NCBI RefSeq assembly: GCF_002419965.1
Contig: NZ_DIHC01000016.1
Coordinates: 43,496-107,495, forward strand
Direction of reading: 5' to 3'
Source of the DNA: Pseudomonas sp. UBA5706
GTDB lineage: Bacteria; Pseudomonadota; Gammaproteobacteria; Pseudomonadales; Pseudomonadaceae
Length of the DNA: 64,000 nucleotides
Within the stretch, counting starts at the first letter, position 1, and every line of letters starts with the position of its first letter. The translations under genes were made by a program, and so were the position numbers. The notes under the pieces were generated by a model that saw only the letters and a program-made list of their open reading frames with translations, was not told the DNA's origin and ran no database searches. Of this stretch, positions 8,340 through 16,614 are shown one piece after another.

Positions 8340-9722
8340 TCATAGGCGCCCGTACTCTCGCGCCGTGCGATCCACTGCGATGCGAGTCTTGTCGACCAGT
8401 TCGTCCAGTTCGGCGCGCGTGGCGATCAACGCCGGAGCCATGATCATCCGGCCCAGCGTCGAGCGGAAAATGACGCCTTCCTCGAAACCGATGGTGCGGC
8501 AACGCCAGGCGATGTCGTTCTCATTGGCAAAGCGTCTGCGCGTGGCCTTGTCCTCGGCGAACTGCAACGCGCCCACCATGCCCACGCCTTGAATCTCACC
8601 CACCAGGGGGTGATTGCCGAACACCTGTTGCAGGCAGTTCTGCAGATACGGCCCGGTATCGGTTTTCACCTGCGCAACCACCCCTTCGTCGCGCAAGGCC
8701 TTGAGGTTGGCGATAGCGACGGCGGCGGCCACCGGGTGCCCGGAGTAGGTCAGGCCGTGGGCGAACACGCCGCCTTTCTCCACCAGCGCTTCAGCCATAC
8801 GCCGCGAGAGGACCAGCCCGCCCATGGGGATATAGCCGGACGTCAGGCCCTTGGCGATGGACAGGGTGTCTGGCTCGAAGCCGAACGTTTGATGAGCGAA
8901 CCACTCGCCAGTGCGACCAAAGCCCCCGATCACCTCGTCGGCGCACAGCAGCACGTCGTATTTGCGGCAGATGCGCTGGATTTCCGGCCAGTAGGTCTGC
9001 GGGGCAATGATCATCCCGCCTGCGCCCTGGAAGGGTTCGGCGACGAACGCTGCGACCTTGTCGGCACCCAGTTCCAGAATCTTGTCTTCCAGTTGGCGGG
9101 CGGCTCGCAAACCGAAGTCTTCAGGGCTCAGATCACCTTCGTGAGCGAACCAGTAAGGCTCGTCGATGTGCGCGACGTCGGGAATCGTGCCACCCATTTC
9201 GTGCATGAACTTCATCCCGCCCAATGCCGTGGCGGCCAGGGTCGAGCCGTGATAACCGTTCCAGCGACCGATCATCACTTTTTTGTCGGGCTTGCCCATC
9301 ACTTGCCAGAACCTGCGCACGGTGCGAATCAGCACTTCGTTGGCCTCGGACCCCGAGTTGGTGTAGATCGCATGGCTGTAGTGGGCCGGCAGCAGGCTGA
9401 ATAGCAGTTCGGACAGTTCGATCACGGCCGGGTGGGTGGTGTGAAAGAACATGTTGTAGTAGGGCAGTTGCTCCAGTTGCGCGCTGGCGGCGGCGGCCAG
9501 ATCCTTGCGCCCGTAACCCAGGTTGGTGCACCACAGACCCGACATGCCGTCCAGATAGCGCTTGCCTTCGTTGTCCCACAGCGCCAGGCGTTCACCCCTG
9601 ACCATCACCCGCGGACCTTCCTCATTCAGCGCCTTTTGATCGACGAACGCGTGGATGTGGTGCGCGGCATCGGACGCCTGATAGTCACGGGTTCTGCGGT
9701 TTGAATGGAGTTCGAGGGACAT
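8340..9722 (-). CDS. Class III aminotransferase, SpuC-like (polyamine/omega-amine:pyruvate)
   Basis: A 460-residue PLP enzyme of aminotransferase class III. Asp262 (LLCADEVIGGFGRTGEW) contacts the pyridine nitrogen and Lys291 (SIAKGLTSGYIPMGG) is the Schiff-base lysine. The pattern DGMSGLWCTNLGYGRKDL and IGRWNGYHGSTLA closely follows putrescine/polyamine:pyruvate aminotransferase SpuC of Pseudomonas. The ATG at 9722 has a GGAG ribosome site; the in-frame extension upstream to 10058 runs through the promoter region and the antisense of the TetR gene. It is divergent from the TetR gene and heads the line of genes leading to DUF1028 and the ArgE-like enzyme. The aldehyde it makes could go to the PuuC/KauB-like dehydrogenase at 3433-4923. 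Exact amine unknown. Confidence 0.88.
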   Translation of the reverse strand: MSLELHSNRRTRDYQASDAAHHIHAFVDQKALNEEGPRVMVRGERLALWDNEGKRYLDGMSGLWCTNLGYGRKDLAAAASAQLEQLPYYNMFFHTTHPAVIELSELLFSLLPAHYSHAIYTNSGSEANEVLIRTVRRFWQVMGKPDKKVMIGRWNGYHGSTLAATALGGMKFMHEMGGTIPDVAHIDEPYWFAHEGDLSPEDFGLRAARQLEDKILELGADKVAAFVAEPFQGAGGMIIAPQTYWPEIQRICRKYDVLLCADEVIGGFGRTGEWFAHQTFGFEPDTLSIAKGLTSGYIPMGGLVLSRRMAEALVEKGGVFAHGLTYSGHPVAAAVAIANLKALRDEGVVAQVKTDTGPYLQNCLQQVFGNHPLVGEIQGVGMVGALQFAEDKATRRRFANENDIAWRCRTIGFEEGVIFRSTLGRMIMAPALIATRAELDELVDKTRIAVDRTAREYGRL

Positions 9723-9825
9723 TGTGCTTCTCCAGAGTGTCGGCGTCCGAGGCTGTTGCGCCGTAATTATGGCAGCCTGCGAGGGTTTGCCAGGGCTTCG
9801 GGTTGGCACAATTCTTGGCAGATAA

Positions 9826-9850
9826 AAATATTTTTGTAAATAAAATATTT
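9826..9850. promoter_or_regulatory. AT-rich perfect inverted repeat, candidate TetR operator
   Basis: AAATATTTT (9826-9834) and AAAATATTT (9842-9850) are perfect inverted 9-mers with a 7-base spacer. They lie in the 187-base divergent gap between the aminotransferase and TetR genes, 60 bases before the TetR start. TetR repressors often bind such dyads over their own and a divergent promoter. Pure A/T halves can also arise by chance in an AT-rich promoter. Confidence 0.5.
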
Positions 9851-9909
9851 GTCGATATAAAGCCTTTTCCGTAACCTGCGCACCATCGAAAACCCATACC
9901 AAGGGCCAT

Positions 9910-10515
9910 ATGACAGGGCTTAGAGAGCGGCAGAAAGAGCAGCGTCGCCAGGACATCGCCGACGCCGCGTTGACCTTGTTCAAGACCCATGGCTTCGGCG
10001 CTACCACCCTTGAGCAGATTGCCCAGGAGGCAGGCGTCTCGGCGCCGACCGTGGTCAATTATTTTGGAGGCAAGCAGCAAATCCTCCTGGCATTGCTTAA
10101 GGCACCGGACGAGCAGGCTATGCGCGAGGCGAGGGCGAATCTGGATGAAAATTCAGACCCGCTCGACGCCCTCTGTGAACTTGAAGGCCTGATGACCCGC
10201 TACCAGTTGCGCGCGATGCCCGCTTCGCTGTGGCGTGAGTTGGCGCCTTTTTTATTTACCGGTGGACTGTCCCAGGCATTCGAGCCGTGGAACACCGCCG
10301 TGGTGGAAGAGGCCAAAGCGCTGTTGGTGCATTTTCAAGCGTTGGGTAAGGTTCGCGCGTCAGTGGACATCGACGTGGCCGCCACGCTGTTCAATCAATA
10401 CGCCAACCTGGCGTTCATACGCCTGGCAACCGAAGCGGTGCCGGATCGGGAGGCCCATGCGGCGCACATGCGCAGTGTGTTGGGCTTGCTGTGCCGCGGA
10501 ATGCTGAGCGAATAG
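9910..10515 (+). CDS. TetR-family transcriptional regulator
   Basis: A 201-residue TetR-type regulator. The DNA-binding domain is at the N-terminus (RQDIADAALTLFKTHGFGATTLEQIAQEAG split by the turn, with VSAPTVVNYFGGKQQIL as recognition helix). The rest is an all-helical ligand-binding domain. ATG at 9910 follows AAGGG. It is divergent from the aminotransferase gene, with a candidate operator between them. The EamA exporter gene starts 45 bases after its stop in the same direction and is probably cotranscribed. The ligand is unknown. Confidence 0.9.
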   Translation: MTGLRERQKEQRRQDIADAALTLFKTHGFGATTLEQIAQEAGVSAPTVVNYFGGKQQILLALLKAPDEQAMREARANLDENSDPLDALCELEGLMTRYQLRAMPASLWRELAPFLFTGGLSQAFEPWNTAVVEEAKALLVHFQALGKVRASVDIDVAATLFNQYANLAFIRLATEAVPDREAHAAHMRSVLGLLCRGMLSE

Positions 10516-10560
10516 GCGCGTGCCGCGCTGTTGAGTGATCATCGAAAGGGACACCCTGTC

Positions 10561-11394
10561 ATGAGTCTGCAAGTCTTCGCCATCATCATGCTCGGTGCGG
10601 TGCTGCATGCTTCCTGGAACGCCGTGGTCAAGGGCGGTGGGGACAAGCTGCTGACTACGTGCATGATCACTGCCGTAGCGGCAGCCATTTCCCTGGTGTT
10701 CATTCCTTTCCTTCAGATCCCTGCCAGGGAAAGCTGGCCATTCATTGGCGTCTCCGTGCTGTTGCAGGTGCTGTATTTCGTGCTTGTGGCGACCACCTAT
10801 CGAGTCGCTGACATGAGTCAGACCTATCCGCTGATGCGTGGTATGGCGCCGTTACTGGTTGCGACAGTGAGCCTGCTGCTGTTCCCGGAAACCCTGTCGG
10901 CGTTCGCCTGGACCGGCATTGCCATCATTTGCCTGGGCATCCTGTGCATGGCGGGCAGGCCGCCGCCGGGGCAGAGAAAGGGCGTGGTGCTGGCGCTGAT
11001 CAACGCTTGTGTGATTGCCGGTTACACCTTGATCGATGGGCTGGGTGTGCGTCGTTCCGGGGCCCCTGTGGCCTATACCCTGTGGATATTTCTACTGACC
11101 GGCATCCCGCTTGCGGCCTGGGCCTTGGCCAACCATCGCGCGGCGTTTTGCACCTATGTCGGGCGTCACTGGCGGGAGGGCATCGTGGGTGGTGTTGGCA
11201 CGGCGGCATCCTACGGCCTGGCGCTGTGGGCCATGACCCAAGCGCCGGTCGCCGTGGTCTCCGCGCTGAGGGAAACGTCGATCCTGTTCGGTGTGGCGAT
11301 CTCGGCCCTGGTGCTCAAGGAGCATCTGCCGCGAATTCGCATCGTCGCGGCGTGCGTCATCGCCTTGGGCGCGATGGTGTTGCGCCTGGGATGA
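10561..11394 (+). CDS. EamA/DMT-family transporter
   Basis: A 277-residue membrane protein with about ten hydrophobic helices in two EamA repeats (residues about 5-135 and 145-277), the drug/metabolite transporter layout. Members export amino acids, amines or metabolites. I chose the ATG at 10561, 12 bases after AAAGGGA. An in-frame start 30 bases upstream lacks a ribosome site and adds non-hydrophobic residues. The gene follows tetR closely and may be controlled by it, perhaps as an efflux route for an inducing metabolite. Direction of transport is not shown by sequence. Confidence 0.85.
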   Translation: MSLQVFAIIMLGAVLHASWNAVVKGGGDKLLTTCMITAVAAAISLVFIPFLQIPARESWPFIGVSVLLQVLYFVLVATTYRVADMSQTYPLMRGMAPLLVATVSLLLFPETLSAFAWTGIAIICLGILCMAGRPPPGQRKGVVLALINACVIAGYTLIDGLGVRRSGAPVAYTLWIFLLTGIPLAAWALANHRAAFCTYVGRHWREGIVGGVGTAASYGLALWAMTQAPVAVVSALRETSILFGVAISALVLKEHLPRIRIVAACVIALGAMVLRLG

Positions 11395-11574
11395 GGCGGT
11401 CGATGCGCGCCGCGTAACAGAGGCGCCGCGCCACTGCGGTCTAGCCGTGATCTGCGGGCCAGCGCATCCAACCCCCTAACATTTTCCTGCTCTGCGACGA
11501 CAAAAATCATAATTTCGCTATCCCCTGATCCTGCACAGAATGCGTCCACACCCGCCTTCGTGAAGGACACAGGT

Positions 11575-12897
11575 ATGACAGCTGCAAACGTAGAAATCGA
11601 CACGCTCGTGGTCGGCGCAGGCCAGGCTGGCGTGGCCATGAGCGAACACTTGAGCAAACTTGGAATTGCGCATCTGGTCCTTGAGCGCAGCCGGATTGCC
11701 GAGGCGTGGCGCAGCGGGCGCTGGGATTCGCTGGTCGCCAACGGCCCGGCCTGGCACGATCGTTTTCCGGGGCTTGAGTTTGACGATCTAAGTCCCGACG
11801 GTTTCGCCCCGAAAGAGCGGGTCGCCGATTATTTCGAGGCCTATGCACGCAAGTTCAATGCGCCTGTTCGTACGGGCGTCGAAGTGCGCAAGGTCGAGCG
11901 CTATGCCGGACGGCCAGGTTTCAGGGTCGAAACGTCCGAAGGCGTGATTCACGCCCATCGTGTGGTGGTCGCAACAGGGCCGTTCCAGCGCCCGGTGATC
12001 CCGGCGATCGCGCCGAGCGATGAACGCCTGACGCAGATCCATTCGGCGCAATACCGCAACCCGCAGCAGCTTCCCGCAGGGGCAGTGCTGGTGGTCGGTG
12101 CCGGGTCTTCCGGGACGCAAATCGCCGATGAACTTCAGCGCGCCGGGCGTCAAGTCTACCTTTCCGTCGGCCAGCATGATCGTCCGCCGCGCAGCTATCG
12201 CAATCGCGATTTCTGCTGGTGGCTGGGGGTGTTGGGCGAGTGGGACCAGGCGGCGATGAAGCCGGGTCGCGAGCACGTGACGATTGCTGTCAGCGGTGCC
12301 CACGGCGGGCGTACCGTGGATTTTCGCGAGTTGGCCCAGCGCGGCCTTAAACTGGTCGGCGTAACCCGCTCGTTCGCCAGCGGCGTGGCGAGCTTTCAAC
12401 AGGACCTGGCCGAGAACCTGGCCCGTGGCGATGACAACTACCTGGCCGTGCTCGACGCTGCCGACGCCTACATCGAGCGCAATGGCCTCGATCTGCCGCT
12501 CGAGCCGCAAGCGCGCCGGGTGTATCCCGATCCCGACTGTGTGAGCGATCCCATTCTTGAGTTGAATCTGGCCGAGGCCGGCATCACCACGATCGTCTGG
12601 GCCACCGGTTTTGCCACCGACTACAGCTGGATGAAGGTCGATGCCTTCGACGCCAACGGCAAGCCCCGGCACCAACGCGGGGTATCGACGGAGTCGGGAA
12701 TCTACTTCCTCGGCCTGCCCTGGCAGTCACGCCGCGGATCGTCGTTTATCTGGGGTGTCTGGCACGATGCCAAATACGTGGCCGACCATATAGCGATCCA
12801 GCGCACTTACCATGCGTACCGCGATCCCTCGCAGCGTCAGGCGGAGTTGCCGGTATCAACGGCTGCATCGACGCTGCACGCCCCTGTCATTGCCTGA
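11575..12897 (+). CDS. Flavin-containing monooxygenase-like oxidoreductase
   Basis: A 440-residue FAD/NAD(P)H protein of the YUCCA/flavin-monooxygenase type. The FAD-binding glycine motif is VVGAGQAGVAMSEHL near the N-terminus, and the NADPH-binding motif is VVGAGSSGTQIADEL near residue 180. VWATGFATDYSWM close to the C-terminus is the usual ATG-type motif. ATG at 11575 is 7 bases after AAGGA (11563-11567), better than an in-frame GTG at 11560 that lies just before that site. The RidA gene starts 61 bases downstream. It probably oxidises a nitrogen- or sulfur-containing small molecule, producing an imine-type intermediate that RidA could clear; substrate unknown. Confidence 0.87.
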   Translation: MTAANVEIDTLVVGAGQAGVAMSEHLSKLGIAHLVLERSRIAEAWRSGRWDSLVANGPAWHDRFPGLEFDDLSPDGFAPKERVADYFEAYARKFNAPVRTGVEVRKVERYAGRPGFRVETSEGVIHAHRVVVATGPFQRPVIPAIAPSDERLTQIHSAQYRNPQQLPAGAVLVVGAGSSGTQIADELQRAGRQVYLSVGQHDRPPRSYRNRDFCWWLGVLGEWDQAAMKPGREHVTIAVSGAHGGRTVDFRELAQRGLKLVGVTRSFASGVASFQQDLAENLARGDDNYLAVLDAADAYIERNGLDLPLEPQARRVYPDPDCVSDPILELNLAEAGITTIVWATGFATDYSWMKVDAFDANGKPRHQRGVSTESGIYFLGLPWQSRRGSSFIWGVWHDAKYVADHIAIQRTYHAYRDPSQRQAELPVSTAASTLHAPVIA

Positions 12898-12958
12898 ACC
12901 CTTTTCCTCGCGCCGCTGCTCGCTGGCGCGATCCTGTCTGTGTTTTCAAGGAGCCCCC

Positions 12959-13399
12959 ATGGCGCAGCCGACCCATACTCGCATTCGTATGTTCAACACC
13001 AAGCAAACCTACCCGAATCAGTCGCTGGACAACGATTTGTGCCAGGCCGTTCGCGCAGGCAATACCGTTTACGTTCGAGGCCAGATTGGCACCGACTTCG
13101 ACGGCAACCTGGTCGGCCTGGGCGACCCGCGGGCCCAGGCCGAACAGGCGATGAAAAACGTTAAGCAACTGCTGGAGGAGGCAGGTTCGGACCTGTCGCA
13201 CATCGTCAAGACCACCACTTACATCATCGATCCGCGTTATCGCGAACCGGTGTACCAGGAGGTTGGCAAATGGCTTAAAGGCGTATTCCCGATCTCCACC
13301 GGGCTGGTGATCTCGGGCCTGGGGCAGCCGCAGTGGTTGATGGAAATCGACGTGATAGCCGTGGTGCCGGATGATTGGCTGCCAACGAAGGTCGCTTGA
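12959..13399 (+). CDS. RidA/YjgF/Rid-family enamine/imine deaminase
   Basis: A 146-residue Rid-family protein, a trimeric hydrolase family that removes reactive enamines and imines. The core (YVRGQIGTDFDGNLVG, GDPRAQAEQAMKNVKQLLEEAG, HIVKTTTYIIDPRYREPVY) is typical. The usual C-terminal Arg-containing motif of canonical RidA (R105 region) is not evident, and there is a longer N-terminus, so this is probably one of the other Rid subfamilies. ATG at 12959 is 6 bases after AAGGAG. It probably forms an operon with the monooxygenase just upstream. Confidence 0.88.
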   Translation: MAQPTHTRIRMFNTKQTYPNQSLDNDLCQAVRAGNTVYVRGQIGTDFDGNLVGLGDPRAQAEQAMKNVKQLLEEAGSDLSHIVKTTTYIIDPRYREPVYQEVGKWLKGVFPISTGLVISGLGQPQWLMEIDVIAVVPDDWLPTKVA

Positions 13400-13561
13400 T
13401 TCAGGCATCGTCTGATTTTCCCCTGCCTTTGATTCTGATCGGGCGGCGGCCGCAGCCAGCCTATCCAAGATGCGCCATGGGCCGGGTCATGCCGACGCGG
13501 CCGTGGCCATGAAACGAAGGGCCTCGCCAGCAATAGTTCTTTACGGAGGAATGTAGGACTT

Positions 13562-13588
13562 TTCCCCATTCCCCATTCCCCATTCGCT
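13562..13588. repeat. Short tandem repeat TTCCCCA x3
   Basis: Three perfect copies of TTCCCCA (13562-13568, 13569-13575, 13576-13582) are followed by one decayed copy, TTCGCTA. They lie in the 290-base gap between the RidA gene and gltX, which has no other gene that I can support. Confidence 0.7.
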
Positions 13589-13689
13589 ATTCCACAGTCC
13601 GGGTGACGGGTGGATTTGCCCCGATGCTGGAGCCGCGAGGGCTGCGCCTGTTAAGATTCGCCGCTTGTTCGACCTACCCGGAATTTTCC

Positions 13690-15171
13690 ATGACCACCGT
13701 TCGCACCCGCATCGCGCCATCTCCTACCGGCGACCCTCACGTCGGCACGGCTTACATCGCACTGTTCAACTACTGCTTTGCCAAGCAGCATGGCGGCGAA
13801 TTCATCCTGCGCATCGAAGACACCGATCAGTTGCGCTCGACCCGCGAGTCCGAACAACAGATCTTCGATGCACTGCGCTGGCTCGGCATCGAGTGGAGCG
13901 AAGGGCCGGATGTCGGTGGCCCGCATGGCCCGTATCGGCAAAGCGAGCGCGGCGACATCTATAAGAAGTACACCCAGCAACTGGTCGATGCCGGACATGC
14001 CTTCCCGTGTTTTTGCACTGCCGAGGAACTGGATCAGATGCGTGCCGAGCAAATGGCCCGCGGCGAAACCCCACGTTACGACGGTCGCGCGTTGCTGCTT
14101 TCCAAGGAGGACGTCGAACGCCGCCTGGCTGCGGGCGAGCCTCACGTAATCCGCATGAAGGTACCGAGCGAAGGCGTCTGCGTGGTGCCGGACATCCTGC
14201 GTGGCGAAGTCGAAATCCCGTGGGACCGCATGGACATGCAGGTGCTGATGAAGACCGACGGCCTGCCGACTTACTTTCTGGCCAACGTCGTCGACGATCA
14301 TCTGATGGGTATCACCCATGTGCTGCGCGGCGAAGAATGGCTGCCGTCGGCCCCAAAGCTGATCCTGCTCTACGAATACTTCGGCTGGGAAAAGCCGGCT
14401 CTGTGCTACATGCCGCTGCTGCGTAACCCTGACAAGAGCAAGCTGTCCAAACGCAAGAACCCGACCTCGGTGACGTTCTACGAGCGCATGGGGTTCATGC
14501 CCGAAGCGATGCTCAACTACCTGGGTCGCATGGGCTGGTCAATGCCCGACGAACGCGAGAAGTTCTCGCTGCAGGAAATGGTCGACCATTTCGACCTCAA
14601 TCGCGTCTCGCTGGGCGGTCCGATTTTCGACATCGAAAAACTGTCCTGGCTCAACGGCCAGTGGCTGCGTGAGCTGCCAGTCGAAGAATTCGCCGCGCGT
14701 GTGCAGAAGTGGGCGTTGAACGCCGATTACATGATGAAGATCGCACCTCACGTTCAAGGCCGCGTCGAAACCTTCAGCCAGGTCGCACCGCTGGGCGGTT
14801 TCTTCTTTGCCGGTGGCGTGAATCCGGACGTAAAACTGTTCGAGCACAAAAAGCTCTCGCCGGAGCAGGTCCGTCAGGTCATGCAGTTGATCCTCTGGAA
14901 GCTGGAATCCCTGCGTCAGTGGGAAAAGGACACCATCACCGGCTGCATCCAGGCGGTGGTCGAGCATCTGCAACTCAAGCTGCGCGACGCCATGCCGTTG
15001 ATGTTCGCCGCCATTACCGGCCAAGCCAATTCGGTCTCCGTGACCGACGCCATGGAGATCCTTGGCCCTGATCTGACCCGTTATCGTCTGCGCCAGGCGT
15101 TGGATCTGCTGGGCGGTGTATCTAAGAAAGAAAACAAAGAGTGGGAAAAGCTGCTCGGTGCCATCGGCTGA
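13690..15171 (+). CDS. gltX: Glutamyl-tRNA synthetase
   Basis: A 493-residue class I aminoacyl-tRNA synthetase that charges tRNA-Glu. The HIGH-type motif is in PSPTGDPHVGTAY near the N-terminus, and the KMSKS-type loop is KLSKRKNPTS near residue 257. The length is the usual one for Pseudomonas GltX. I chose the ATG at 13690, directly before TTVRTRIAPSPTG; the 29 codons upstream in frame are not conserved in character. The two tRNA-Glu genes that it serves lie immediately downstream, a conserved Pseudomonas arrangement. Confidence 0.97.
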   Translation: MTTVRTRIAPSPTGDPHVGTAYIALFNYCFAKQHGGEFILRIEDTDQLRSTRESEQQIFDALRWLGIEWSEGPDVGGPHGPYRQSERGDIYKKYTQQLVDAGHAFPCFCTAEELDQMRAEQMARGETPRYDGRALLLSKEDVERRLAAGEPHVIRMKVPSEGVCVVPDILRGEVEIPWDRMDMQVLMKTDGLPTYFLANVVDDHLMGITHVLRGEEWLPSAPKLILLYEYFGWEKPALCYMPLLRNPDKSKLSKRKNPTSVTFYERMGFMPEAMLNYLGRMGWSMPDEREKFSLQEMVDHFDLNRVSLGGPIFDIEKLSWLNGQWLRELPVEEFAARVQKWALNADYMMKIAPHVQGRVETFSQVAPLGGFFFAGGVNPDVKLFEHKKLSPEQVRQVMQLILWKLESLRQWEKDTITGCIQAVVEHLQLKLRDAMPLMFAAITGQANSVSVTDAMEILGPDLTRYRLRQALDLLGGVSKKENKEWEKLLGAIG

Positions 15172-15177
15172 GCGACG

Positions 15178-15221
15178 GCCGGTCGTGGTGCGTCCACCCG
15201 ATAAGTCGTGCGACGACCGGC
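15178..15221 (+). other. Long hairpin after gltX
   Basis: GCCGGTCGT (15178-15186) pairs with ACGACCGGC (15213-15221) over 9 perfect pairs, 7 bases after the gltX stop codon. No run of T follows, so it is not a classic intrinsic terminator; it may protect the gltX 3' end. Confidence 0.5.
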
Positions 15222-15280
15222 GAACTTGCTGCTTTCCCGGGTGAACAGCCGGGGAGGGTGGTAAGTGATTGTTATCCCGG

Positions 15281-15340
15281 AAAATTCTTTTGATATATGT
15301 TCAAAAAAAGTTTGACAGCTATCTGGGTCGCACTTAATAT
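15281..15340 (+). promoter_or_regulatory. Strong sigma-70 promoter of the tRNA cluster
   Basis: A perfect -35 box TTGACA (15312-15317) is 17 bases from TAATAT (15335-15340). The next bases, GCGCCCCG, form a GC-rich discriminator typical of stable-RNA promoters under stringent (ppGpp) control. The AT-rich stretch at 15281-15311 looks like an UP element. The first tRNA begins 66 bases after the -10 box. Confidence 0.9.
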
Positions 15341-15406
15341 GCGCCCCGTCCACACGGCAACACAGAAGCGCGGCGGCAACGCAGCGGTGATGTGACAGTG
15401 TTATGT

Positions 15407-15482
15407 GGGGCTATAGCTCAGCTGGGAGAGCGCCTGCATGGCATGCAGGAGGTCAGCGGTTCGATCCCGCTTAGCTCCACCA
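15407..15482 (+). tRNA. tRNA-Ala (GGC), copy 1
   Basis: A 76-base cloverleaf with encoded CCA end. The acceptor arms GGGGCTA and TAGCTCC pair, with one G-U. The anticodon arm CCTGC/GCAGG encloses loop ATGGCAT, giving anticodon GGC. The T arm carries GTTCGAT. It is identical to the copy at 15697-15772. Confidence 0.97.
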
Positions 15483-15488
15483 ATTTAG

Positions 15489-15522
15489 AAGCTTCAAGGT
15501 TGATGTTTTTGCCTTGAAGCTT
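15489..15522 (+). other. Perfect 11-bp hairpin between tRNA-Ala and tRNA-Glu
   Basis: AAGCTTCAAGG (15489-15499) pairs perfectly with CCTTGAAGCTT (15512-15522) around a 12-base loop. It lies in the first tRNA spacer of the polycistronic transcript. The second Ala-Glu spacer (15773-15825) has no such hairpin. It may serve RNase processing or be a decayed dispersed AGCTT-rich repeat. Confidence 0.7.
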
Positions 15523-15568
15523 GTACCGGTAAATCGGAACCAGCACCGATCAGGTACGCAAGGGTTAC

Positions 15569-15644
15569 GTCCCCTTCGTCTAGTGGCCTAGGACACCGCC
15601 CTTTCACGGCGGTAACAGGGGTTCGAGTCCCCTAGGGGACGCCA
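15569..15644 (+). tRNA. tRNA-Glu (TTC), copy 1
   Basis: A 76-base cloverleaf with encoded CCA. The acceptor arm is GTCCCCT/AGGGGAC. The anticodon arm CCGCC/GGCGG encloses loop CTTTCAC, anticodon TTC. The T arm carries GTTCGAG. It is identical to the copy at 15826-15901. Confidence 0.97.
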
Positions 15645-15696
15645 GCTTCACCGAGGGATACCGCAAGGTTGATCTCCGCCGCGAGGCGATAAATCT

Positions 15697-15772
15697 GGGG
15701 CTATAGCTCAGCTGGGAGAGCGCCTGCATGGCATGCAGGAGGTCAGCGGTTCGATCCCGCTTAGCTCCACCA
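15697..15772 (+). tRNA. tRNA-Ala (GGC), copy 2
   Basis: The second, identical copy of the Ala GGC tRNA, with encoded CCA. It is the first member of the duplicated Ala-Glu unit. Confidence 0.97.
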
Positions 15773-15825
15773 AATTTGCCAGAATGCGTCGAGTAGCCAG
15801 TGACGGATTCGATTGAAGGTTTTGC

Positions 15826-15901
15826 GTCCCCTTCGTCTAGTGGCCTAGGACACCGCCCTTTCACGGCGGTAACAGGGGTTCGAGTCCCCTAGGGGACGCC
15901 A
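15826..15901 (+). tRNA. tRNA-Glu (TTC), copy 2
   Basis: The second, identical copy of the Glu TTC tRNA, with encoded CCA. It is the last gene of the tRNA transcript and is followed by an intrinsic terminator 25 bases on. Confidence 0.97.
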
Positions 15902-15925
15902 CGATTTCTCGCTCTGCGAGACCAA

Positions 15926-15963
15926 GGGTCATTCGATTATTGAATGGCCCTTTTGTTTTTTTT
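15926..15963 (+). terminator. Intrinsic terminator of the tRNA operon
   Basis: GGGTCATTC pairs with GAATGGCCC (9 pairs, one wobble) around a 6-base loop, followed by TTTTG and eight T. Confidence 0.9.
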
Positions 15964-16111
15964 GGGTTTTGTTTTCGCCCATCACCTGCCCGCGCCATTC
16001 GGCGCGCGATCTGCTCGACATTCCAATCAGGTATTCAGGTCAGCCCGAACCATTGCGCCATGCTTTTGGTTAAACTGCCCGGCGAATGCATTCATCAGGG
16101 CAGGAACGAGG

Positions 16112-16552
16112 ATGGTCTGGGATCTGGCAACGCCGTTCGTCATCGACCTGCGGGTTGGCGAGGATGACATCGATGGCTTGGGACACGCCAACAATGCCGT
16201 TTATGTGAGCTGGCTGGAGCGCTGTGCATGGCGTCATTCGCAAGCCCTGGGGCTGGACCTGACCGAGTACCGACGCCTGGACCGGGCGATGGCGGTGGTT
16301 CGGCACGAAATCGATTACCTGGCCAGCGCTTATGAGGATGACGAGCTGCAATTGGCGACCTGGATCGTCGATTGGGATCAGCGTCTGAAAATGACTCGGC
16401 GTTTTCAGCTCAAGCGCCCCGGCGACGGCATGACCCTGCTGCGGGCACAAACCACGTTCGTCTGCATCGAACTGTCGAGCGGTAAGCCCAAACGCATGCC
16501 CAATGCGTTCATCGAAGGTTACGGGCCTGCATTGCGAATGGCCGTTTCCTGA
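16112..16552 (+). CDS. 4HBT/YbgC-type hotdog acyl-CoA thioesterase
   Basis: A 146-residue protein of the 4-hydroxybenzoyl-CoA thioesterase family. The motif DIDGLGHANNAVYVSWLE near the N-terminus holds the conserved Asp, His and Asn of the active-site helix; RAQTTFVCIELSSGKP is the late strand region. Such enzymes hydrolyse acyl-CoA or acyl-ACP thioesters. The ATG at 16112 follows AGGAACGAGG; earlier in-frame codons (from 15944) overlap the tRNA terminator and are not family-like. The exact acyl substrate is unknown. Confidence 0.87.
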   Translation: MVWDLATPFVIDLRVGEDDIDGLGHANNAVYVSWLERCAWRHSQALGLDLTEYRRLDRAMAVVRHEIDYLASAYEDDELQLATWIVDWDQRLKMTRRFQLKRPGDGMTLLRAQTTFVCIELSSGKPKRMPNAFIEGYGPALRMAVS

Positions 16553-16614
16553 CGCGTCCGTTTCCAATCCGCGCGCCGCTGCGTAAACTGCCGGACTTTT
16601 TTCGAGTGTGATCC

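Noticed and set aside
13552..13565. TGTAGGACTTTTCC also found at 58779-58792
   Set aside because: A 14-base match is expected several times by chance in 64 kb, and the flanks do not align.
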